Positions 52,483 through 58,550 of a DNA stretch of 64,000 nt are shown here, piece by piece. The stretch comes from Streptomyces curacoi. Lineage in GTDB: Bacteria > Actinomycetota > Actinomycetes > Streptomycetales > Streptomycetaceae. Under the pieces are notes generated by a model. That model saw only the letters and a list, made by a program, of their open reading frames with translations, was not told the DNA's origin and ran no database searches. The DNA lies in the NCBI RefSeq assembly GCF_001513975.1, contig NZ_KQ947984.1, forward strand, positions 868,561-932,560, given 5' to 3'. Within the stretch, counting starts at the first letter, position 1; each line of letters begins with the position of its first letter. The translations under genes were made by a program, and so were the position numbers.

Positions 52483-52806
52483 GTGTCGCTCAACCATGTC
52501 GCCGGTGATCCCGGCAGATGGACCCGGGCCACGCTGACCGAACGGCTGGCGGTCTACGAAGACCTCGGGATCGGTTTCGACGGCGTCTTCGACGATCTCG
52601 CCGCCCGTGGGTGGCTGACGGAGGACGGGGGTGCGATGACGTTGACCGAGGCCGGGGAGGCCGGGCGCCTTCGGGCCAGGGAGCGGAACCTGCGCGTCCA
52701 TCGGCAGCTGCATGAAGGCGTCGACACGGCCGACTTCGTGACCACGGTCAATGTGCTGCGGCGGATGGTCGCGAATCTGGGTGGCAACGGCGATCTGCCT
52801 GAGTGA
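52483..52806 (+). CDS. Truncated MarR-type winged-helix protein, 107 aa
   Basis: A 107-residue frame from GTG 52483. It resembles the C-terminal two-thirds of a MarR regulator: GVFDDLAARGWLTEDGGAMTLTEAGEAGRLRARE (wing plus start of the dimer helix) and the terminal VTTVNVLRRMVANLGG typical of MarR ends. The usual N-terminal helices and recognition helix are missing or too divergent, and full MarR proteins are about 140-160 residues. It may be a remnant or a reduced regulator. No good ribosome site is seen, and the frame start is uncertain. Confidence 0.5.
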   Translation: MSLNHVAGDPGRWTRATLTERLAVYEDLGIGFDGVFDDLAARGWLTEDGGAMTLTEAGEAGRLRARERNLRVHRQLHEGVDTADFVTTVNVLRRMVANLGGNGDLPE

Positions 52807-52838
52807 GGGGGACGCGGGCGACGGGTCGGCCGGGGAAC

Positions 52839-52943
52839 GGCTGTGGGCGGGTCGGCTGCGGGCGGGTCGGCTGTGGGCAGGTCGACTGCGGGCGGGTCGG
52901 CTGCGGGCGGGTCGGCTGCGGGCGGGTCGGCTGTGGGCGGGTC
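52839..52943. repeat. Seven 15-bp tandem repeats
   Basis: Seven consecutive 15-bp units of consensus GGCTGCGGGCGGGTC (with T, A and A variants) span exactly 105 bp in the 409-bp gap 52807-53215. The plus-strand frame would read CGRVG repeats and the minus-strand frame PQPTR repeats, neither with a convincing start. Nothing else is seen in the gap apart from the upstream region of the next gene. Confidence 0.9.
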
Positions 52944-53215
52944 ATCCGGGGCGGGTCACCCGTTCACACGCGCGGTCCCCCACTCAACAGGTTCTCTTCC
53001 GCGACACCCCCGGGACGCGGCCATGACCTGCTGAAACAGCGCCGAGTCCCGGACCCCGTCCCGTCCGCCCGACACCCGTTCATCCCATTTCTGACGCTCT
53101 CTCAGGAAGCGCGCCCGCCCCGCTGCCCCTTACCTCGGAAGGGCAGGGCACGACCGAGGCGGCGGCACATGGGGGTGTCGCGGGCCGTGGCCCCGCTGAG
53201 TGCGGAGGAACGCTG

Positions 53216-53737
53216 ATGCGACGTACCGCCCGTCTGCTGACAGGGACCGCGCTGGCCGTGGGCGCCGTGGGGCTCGGCGGCATGCCCGCGTACGGCGACG
53301 ACGTCGGTGGCCTCAAGGTGCTCCCGTCCTCGGTCGTGCCGGGCGGGCAGGTGACGGTGAACACGGCGTCCTGCGGGGACGGCGGTTCGGCCGAGGGCGA
53401 CGCCAGCGCGGTGGGCGCCGGGTCCTTCACGCTGGCGCCGAGGACGCACGAGCACGACGCGACCGGAAAGTTCCAGGTGCCGCCGAGCGCGCAGCCGGGG
53501 ACGTACGAGATCGTCGCGACCTGCGCCGAGGGCGGCCGGCGGGTGACGGGCGACCTGGTGGTCACGCTGACGGCCCCGCGCGAACAGGTGCATCCGCGAG
53601 GAAGTGTGAAGACGGGGGTCGGCGGCGCTCTTGGCCCCGATCCCGTGCAGACCGCGGCCGGCGTGGCGGCTCTCGCCGTCGCCGCCGCGGGCGGTACCTG
53701 GCTCCTGCATCGCCGGGCGAGAGGCGACGGGATCTGA
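53216..53737 (+). CDS. Exported membrane-anchored protein, possible sortase substrate
   Basis: A 173-residue protein with a signal peptide (MRRTARLLTGTALAVGAVGLGG, cleavage near AYG), a small beta-rich domain (LPSSVVPGGQVTVNTASCG; PPSAQPGTYEIVATC, with two Cys likely in a disulfide), and a C-terminal sorting-type end. That end has a Gly/Pro-rich stretch (GVGGALGPDP), a hydrophobic helix (AGVAALAVAAAGGTWLL) and the basic tail HRRARGDGI. No LPxTG is present. It lies 118 bp before a class F sortase gene on the same strand, so it is a candidate substrate or partner. GGAGG precedes the ATG. Confidence 0.75.
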   Translation: MRRTARLLTGTALAVGAVGLGGMPAYGDDVGGLKVLPSSVVPGGQVTVNTASCGDGGSAEGDASAVGAGSFTLAPRTHEHDATGKFQVPPSAQPGTYEIVATCAEGGRRVTGDLVVTLTAPREQVHPRGSVKTGVGGALGPDPVQTAAGVAALAVAAAGGTWLLHRRARGDGI

Positions 53738-53855
53738 TGGACACCCTCCGCTGTCCGTCCGCCGGTACCGCACGTCCCCTCCCCCTCCGGGTCCGACGCC
53801 CCTCGCGGCCCGGAGGGGGATCAGGGCGGCACGAGAGGAGTCCGAGGAGGCTCGC

Positions 53856-54515
53856 GTGCGCAGTCACCGCAGCGTCGGCAACGCCGCCATAGCCACCGCG
53901 ACCGCCCTCGCCCTCTGCTCCGGCGCCTGGCTGCTGCGCAACGGCGCCGAGACGCACACGCCGCCGCAGCCGTCGGCCGCACAAGCGGCGGCGCAGAGCG
54001 GGGACACCGGTCGTGGTGACCCGCACCCGCGCGCCCGGCGCTCGGCCGCCCCCGCGCTCCCGCCCTCTCCTCCCGACCGCATCCGCATTCCCTCGATCCG
54101 CGTCGACGCTCCCCTCATGGGCCTGGGCCTGACGAGGACGGGCAGCCTCGACGTCCCGCCCGCCGAGCGCAGGAACCTCGCCGGCTGGTACGAGGCCGGC
54201 ACCACACCCGGTGAGACCGGCACCGCGATCGTCGCCGGGCACGTCGACAACGCCGACGGACCCGCCGTCTTCTACCACCTGGGCGCCCTGAAGAAGGGCA
54301 GCACGATCGAGGTGGACCGACGGGACGGCGGCACCGCCCTCTTCTCGGTCGACGCCGTCGAGGTCTACGACGCGAAGGACTTCCCCGACAAGAAGGTGTA
54401 CGGCGCGGCCCCGCGCCCCGAGCTGCGGGTGATCACCTGCGGCGGCGGTTACTCACGGACGACCGGGTATCAGGGCAACGTCGTGGTCTTCGCGCACCTC
54501 ACCGGCAGCCGGTGA
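53856..54515 (+). CDS. Class F sortase
   Basis: A 219-residue membrane-anchored transpeptidase. One N-terminal hydrophobic segment (AAIATATALALCSGAWLL, about 8-25), a Pro/Ala-rich linker, then the sortase beta-barrel: DRIRIPSIRVDAPLMGLG, the catalytic His in IVAGHVDNADG (about 130), the catalytic Cys in LRVITCGGGYS (about 193), and a C-terminal strand GNVVVFAHL. The usual arginine is not obvious by eye. Class F enzymes are abundant in actinobacteria and have poorly known substrates. GTG 53856 has GAGGAGG 5 nt upstream. Convergent overlap of 63 bp with the HxlR gene. Confidence 0.88.
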   Translation: MRSHRSVGNAAIATATALALCSGAWLLRNGAETHTPPQPSAAQAAAQSGDTGRGDPHPRARRSAAPALPPSPPDRIRIPSIRVDAPLMGLGLTRTGSLDVPPAERRNLAGWYEAGTTPGETGTAIVAGHVDNADGPAVFYHLGALKKGSTIEVDRRDGGTALFSVDAVEVYDAKDFPDKKVYGAAPRPELRVITCGGGYSRTTGYQGNVVVFAHLTGSR

Positions 54516-54842
54516 CGGCGCCAGGACGTTCCGCTTCCCCCACTCGCCCAGCGGCTCCAGTGCCGTGTTGAGGGTCTCGCCCCTCGGCGTCAGCGAGTAC
54601 TCCACGCGCGGCGGCACCTCGTCGAACTCCTCCCGGTGCACGATCCCGTCCGCTTCCAGTTCCCGCAGCTGGGCGGCGAGCACCTTCTCCGTCACCCCGG
54701 GCAGCTCGCGGCGCAGCTCCCCGAAGCGGTGCGGACGCACATGCAGCGCCCAGAGGATGAGCACCTTCCACTTGCCGCCGATCACATCCATCGCCGCGTC
54801 GACACCACACTCGTACGACCCCGGCCGCCGTCCGATCGCCAT
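54453..54842 (-). CDS. HxlR-family transcriptional regulator
   Basis: A 129-residue winged-helix regulator with the HxlR pattern: CGVDAAMDVIGGKWKVLILWAL (with the family Cys at about 11), RPHRFGELRRELPGVTEKVLAAQLRELEADGIV (recognition region) and the wing PPRVEYSLTPRGETL. The conserved N-terminal Cys often senses electrophiles or quinones in this family. ATG 54842 has GGGGGAG just upstream. It is divergent from an imine-reductase-like gene, and a symmetric site lies between them, so it probably controls that gene and itself. Confidence 0.9.
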   Translation of the reverse strand: MAIGRRPGSYECGVDAAMDVIGGKWKVLILWALHVRPHRFGELRRELPGVTEKVLAAQLRELEADGIVHREEFDEVPPRVEYSLTPRGETLNTALEPLGEWGKRNVLAPSPAAGEVREDHDVALIPGRP

Positions 54843-54901
54843 GCCCGCCACTCCCCCGTCCTGTCCCCTGCACGCTTCCCTCAAGGTAACCACCCACTCG
54901 A

Positions 54902-54913
54902 AAGTACGTACTT
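54902..54913. promoter_or_regulatory. HxlR operator candidate
   Basis: AAGTACGTACTT is a perfect 12-bp palindrome in the divergent region between the HxlR and reductase genes, 34 bp upstream of the reductase ATG. Its AGTA/TACT half sites are of the type bound by HxlR regulators. Confidence 0.65.
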
Positions 54914-54947
54914 GAGCAGGCAGTTCACCTCTACGAGGCTAACCGCC

Positions 54948-55847
54948 ATGACTGACAACGCGACTGACAAAGCCTCTTCCCCGACCCCTGTCACCCTCCT
55001 CGGCACCGGCGCCATGGGCACCGCGCTCGCCCGTGCCTGGCTCGCCGCCGGGCACCCCGTGACCGTCTGGAACCGCACCCCTGCCCGCGCCGAGGCGCTG
55101 GCCGTCGAGGGCGCCACGGTCGCCGCGAGCGCGGACGCCGCCGTGGCCGCCAACCGGCTCGTCGTCGCCTGTCTGCTCGACGACGACTCCCTCGGCGAGG
55201 CCCTCGCCACGGCCGACCTCGGCGGACGCGACCTCGTGAACCTCACCACCGGCACGCCCGGCGAGGGCCGCGCCCGTGCCGCCTGGGCCGAGGCGCGCGG
55301 CGCCCGCTTCGTCGACGGCGGGATCATGGCCGTACCGCCGATGATCGGCAGCCCGGACAGCGGGGCGTTCGTCTTCTACAGCGGATCCGCCGCCCTCTTC
55401 GAGGAGCACCGGGACGTCCTCGCGGTACCGGCGGGCACCGCCTATGTCGGCGCGGACGCCGGCTTCGCGGCCCTGCACGACGTGGCGCTGCTGAGCGCGA
55501 TGTACGGGATGTTCGGCGGGATCGCGCACGCCTTCGCGCTGATCCGCCGGGAGGACATCGCTCCCGAGGACTTCGCCCCGCTGCTCGTGTCGTGGCTGAC
55601 CGCCATGGCGCCCGCCGCGCTGGAGAGCGCCGGGAAGCTGGAGAGCGGCGACTACACGCGGGATGTCGTCTCCAACCTCGCCATGCAGGTCGCGGGGATC
55701 CCGACGTTCCTGCGGACGGCAGACGAGCAGGGTGTACGACCGGACATGGTGCGGCCCTACCTGGACCTGATGCGCCGCCGCCTGGAGTCCGGCCCGCACG
55801 CCGACGAGGACACCACCGGGGTGATTGACCTCCTGACAGCGACCTGA
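54948..55847 (+). CDS. NAD(P)-dependent imine-reductase-like oxidoreductase
   Basis: A 299-residue beta-hydroxyacid-dehydrogenase/imine-reductase-type enzyme. The Rossmann motif is LLGTGAMGTALARAWLAAG (about 18-36), followed by VWNRTPARAEAL (NADPH-favouring Arg). NLTTGTPGEGRARAAWAEARGARFVDGGIMAVPP (about 95-128) and the helical dimer domain follow. Imine reductases share this organisation, and the family's substrate residues vary, so the natural substrate is unknown. Divergent control by the HxlR regulator suggests induction by a reactive compound. GAGG lies about 9 nt before the ATG. Confidence 0.88.
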   Translation: MTDNATDKASSPTPVTLLGTGAMGTALARAWLAAGHPVTVWNRTPARAEALAVEGATVAASADAAVAANRLVVACLLDDDSLGEALATADLGGRDLVNLTTGTPGEGRARAAWAEARGARFVDGGIMAVPPMIGSPDSGAFVFYSGSAALFEEHRDVLAVPAGTAYVGADAGFAALHDVALLSAMYGMFGGIAHAFALIRREDIAPEDFAPLLVSWLTAMAPAALESAGKLESGDYTRDVVSNLAMQVAGIPTFLRTADEQGVRPDMVRPYLDLMRRRLESGPHADEDTTGVIDLLTAT

Positions 55848-55904
55848 GGTGCGGGAATCGGCCATACAGGCGTGGATCCTGCGTGACGGAAAAGCGATCT
55901 TGCC

Positions 55905-57137
55905 GTGTTCTCGGCGGAGCCGGACCATGCGGGCGTGGACTCCGACCCGGACTCGTCGCTCAGCGTGGACGCCGCGCAGGTGAACTCCGTCGTGCGCCAT
56001 GACGCGGCGCTGCTGGAGGACGACCTGCGCGCGTTCCTCAAGTCACTGACGGCCGCCCCGGACGACGGTTCGGCCGACGGTTCAGCGGCCGTGTGCGCCA
56101 CCGCCCTGCACCGCTCGCTGCACCGCTCCCTGTACACACCCGTGTCCGACGCGCTCGGCTCCAAGGTGGGCCAGCAGGCCCTGCCTCCGTCCGCGGGCGC
56201 GCCCGGCGGTACGGCTCCGTTGCGGCCCTCGATGGTGTACTGGGCGTACCGCAACTACCGGGGCTTTCCCGAAGGGCCGGGGAGCGAGGAGGCATCCGCC
56301 GACCTGGCCGTCGTGCGGCGGGCGGCGGTGGCGGTGCGGGTCCTGCTGAAGGCCGCGGTGGTGCTGGACGACATCCAGGACGGCAGCGCCATGCGCTACG
56401 GCGAGCCCGCGCTGCACATCACCCACGGGGTGCCCGTCGCGCTCAACACCGGCTCCTGGCTGATCACGGCGGCGCTGCGGCACGCGGCGGACCCCGGCGT
56501 GGTGGACAGCCTGATCCGCGGTGTCGGCCACGGCTTCACCGGCCAGGCGCTCGACCTGGCGACGAGGTCCGCGGACACCCGTGCCGACCTGCTGGCCGCA
56601 CCGCACGAGGAACGGGTGCGCTTCTGGGAGTCGGTCGCCGCGCGCAAGACCGGCACGCTGTTCCGGATGCCGCTCGACGCGGCCCTCGCCGCGCTGGGCG
56701 TCGTCGAGGAGGAGCGGCACGCCCTGGACGGGGCCATGCGCCGGCTCGGGCTGGCGAGCCAGCTGTTCAACGACCTGACCGACGTCGTACCGGAACTCGG
56801 CGGCGCCAAGACCCACCAGGACTTCGACGGGCTGGGCAACCGGGTGTTCCTGGAGCTGCTCGACTCGCCGCCGCGCCCGCCGCGCCCGTCGGACCCGGAC
56901 GGGCTGACGGGCGCGCGGCTGAAGTCGTATGTCCTCGGCCACCCGAGGCTGCGCGACACCCTCCTCGATCTCTCCGCCCAGGCGGTCGAGTGGAAACGGT
57001 CGGCGAAGGAGGCCGTGCGGGGGGTGTGCCGGTCGGCGCGCAGCGCGGCCTACTTCGACGTGACCATCGAGCGCAAGGGCCACCTCATCGACCGCCTGCA
57101 CGAGACGCTCCGGCAGCGCAGCGGCGCCACCGGGTGA
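55905..57137 (+). CDS. Polyprenyl (isoprenyl diphosphate) synthase
   Basis: A 410-residue trans-prenyltransferase-fold protein. The first aspartate motif is VVLDDIQDGSAMRYG (DDxxD, about 153); the second reads FNDLTDVVPE (about 287), with Asn replacing the first Asp. An N-terminal extension of about 80 residues is unusual. It should condense isopentenyl diphosphate with an allylic diphosphate, unless the altered second motif lowers activity. No terpene cyclase, carotenoid or quinone gene is near. GTG 55905 has no clear ribosome site; GTG 55935 is an alternative. Confidence 0.82.
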   Translation: MFSAEPDHAGVDSDPDSSLSVDAAQVNSVVRHDAALLEDDLRAFLKSLTAAPDDGSADGSAAVCATALHRSLHRSLYTPVSDALGSKVGQQALPPSAGAPGGTAPLRPSMVYWAYRNYRGFPEGPGSEEASADLAVVRRAAVAVRVLLKAAVVLDDIQDGSAMRYGEPALHITHGVPVALNTGSWLITAALRHAADPGVVDSLIRGVGHGFTGQALDLATRSADTRADLLAAPHEERVRFWESVAARKTGTLFRMPLDAALAALGVVEEERHALDGAMRRLGLASQLFNDLTDVVPELGGAKTHQDFDGLGNRVFLELLDSPPRPPRPSDPDGLTGARLKSYVLGHPRLRDTLLDLSAQAVEWKRSAKEAVRGVCRSARSAAYFDVTIERKGHLIDRLHETLRQRSGATG

Positions 57138-57277
57138 CCGTGTCGTAGACGATGCCGGCCGCACCCGGACGGGGGCCGGGCGCGCGCACCCGACCCCCGT
57201 CGCACCCCACCTCACAGCCCGCCCGCACCGCGCCCTCCGAACCCTCACACCCGCCCCCGGCCCTCGCTGAGGGCAGC

Positions 57278-57315
57278 GTTCCTCGCGGGAAACAGACGTG
57301 ATGCGGTCGGGAAAC
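57278..57315 (+). promoter_or_regulatory. GlnR-like box upstream of the nir operon
   Basis: Four 5-mers at exact 6-nt spacing: GTTCC (57278), GAAAC (57289), GATGC (57300), GAAAC (57311). Both b-sites match the GlnR consensus GAAAC perfectly; the a-sites are weaker. It ends 23 bp before the first nir gene. GlnR control of nir genes is established in S. coelicolor. Confidence 0.72.
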
Positions 57316-57338
57316 ACCGGCATCGCACGCTCCTGGGC

Positions 57339-58550
57339 ATGACCTCGAATACGCGTGTGGTGGTGATCGGCGCCGGCCTCGCGGGCGTACGACTCGCCCG
57401 GCGGCTCGGCGAGCTCGGCACGCCCGTGACGCTCGTCGGCGATGAGGAGCACCGCCCGTACAACCGGGTCCTGCTCGCCGAGGTGCTGGCCGGACGGTAC
57501 AGCCCCGAGGTGATCGCCCTCCCGGCGCCCGCTGAGCTCACCCGTGGCCGGGTCACCGGCATCGACCGCGAGGCGCGAGCCGTACACCTCGCGGACGGCA
57601 CGGAGATCGCATACGACACGCTCGTGCTGGCCACCGGCTCCAACCCGGTGCTCCCGCCGCTGCGCGGCCTGTTCACGCCTGACCATGTGCTGCCGGAGGG
57701 CGTCCACGCCTTCCGCACCATGGACGACTGCCTGGGCCTGTCCAAGGCGGTACGGCCGGGCGTGCGGGCGGTCGTGATCGGCGGCGGGCTCCTCGGGGTC
57801 TCCGCGGCCCGCGCGCTGGCGATGCGCGGCGCGCAGGTCGTGCTGGCCCAGCAGTCCGAGCGGCTGATGGAGCGGCAGCTCGACCCGGCCGCCTCGAAGC
57901 TGGTCAGGCGCCACCTCACCGAGCTGGGCGTCGAGGTGCACACCGAGTGCCGCGTCCGTGACGTGCGCTGCGTAGGCGGCGCGGTCCGCTCGGTGGAGAT
58001 GGCCGACGGTTACGCCCTCGACGCCGACCTCGTGGTCCTGGCCTGCGGCGTGCGTCCGCGTGCGGGCCTGGCGCAGGCCGCCGGGCTGGACGTCCGCAAG
58101 GGGATCGTCGTCGACGACGAGCTCCGTACGTCCGACCCGCACATCCGGGCCATCGGCGACTGCACGCAGCACGACGGCACGGTGTACGGCCTCGCCGCCC
58201 CCGCGCTCGAACAGGCCGACGTCCTGGCCGAGTCGCTGAGCGGGAACGCGGGCGCCCGCTACACCGGAACCCGTTCGCTTACCCGGCTCACCCTCGCCGG
58301 GCAGACCGCCTTCGACCTCGCCGCGTTCGGCGAGACGGAGGCCCGGCCCGGCGACGACGTCGTACAGCTCGCCGACGCCACCCGCGGCACCTACCGCAAG
58401 GTCGTCGTCCGCGACGACCGCCTGGTCGGCGGGGTTCTCGTCGGCGAACTCGGCACCGTCGGCGCGCTCGCCCGCGCCTGGGAGGGAGCAGAGCCGCTCC
58501 CCGACGACGGTCCTCTGCTCCACCTGCTCACCAACGATGGAGGCTCCTGA
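57339..58550 (+). CDS. NAD(P)H-dependent flavoprotein of the nitrite reductase operon
   Basis: A 403-residue pyridine-nucleotide-disulfide oxidoreductase-type flavoprotein resembling the N-terminal half of NirB. The FAD motif is VVVIGAGLAGVRLARRL (about 8), ATGSNPVLPPL follows (about 98), the NAD(P)H motif is VVIGGGLLGVSAARAL (about 145), and FAD contact RAIGDCTQHDG (about 270). Iron-sulfur and siroheme parts are absent, so it is a stand-alone diaphorase. As first gene of the nir operon it may donate electrons to nitrate reductase NasA or to NirB. TGATG overlap with nirB. Confidence 0.85.
   Translation: MTSNTRVVVIGAGLAGVRLARRLGELGTPVTLVGDEEHRPYNRVLLAEVLAGRYSPEVIALPAPAELTRGRVTGIDREARAVHLADGTEIAYDTLVLATGSNPVLPPLRGLFTPDHVLPEGVHAFRTMDDCLGLSKAVRPGVRAVVIGGGLLGVSAARALAMRGAQVVLAQQSERLMERQLDPAASKLVRRHLTELGVEVHTECRVRDVRCVGGAVRSVEMADGYALDADLVVLACGVRPRAGLAQAAGLDVRKGIVVDDELRTSDPHIRAIGDCTQHDGTVYGLAAPALEQADVLAESLSGNAGARYTGTRSLTRLTLAGQTAFDLAAFGETEARPGDDVVQLADATRGTYRKVVVRDDRLVGGVLVGELGTVGALARAWEGAEPLPDDGPLLHLLTNDGGS

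Noticed and set aside
52803..53216. A 137-codon frame reading CGRVG repeats
   Set aside because: It is created by the 15-bp tandem repeats, has no family similarity I can see, and ends in the upstream region of the sortase-linked gene.
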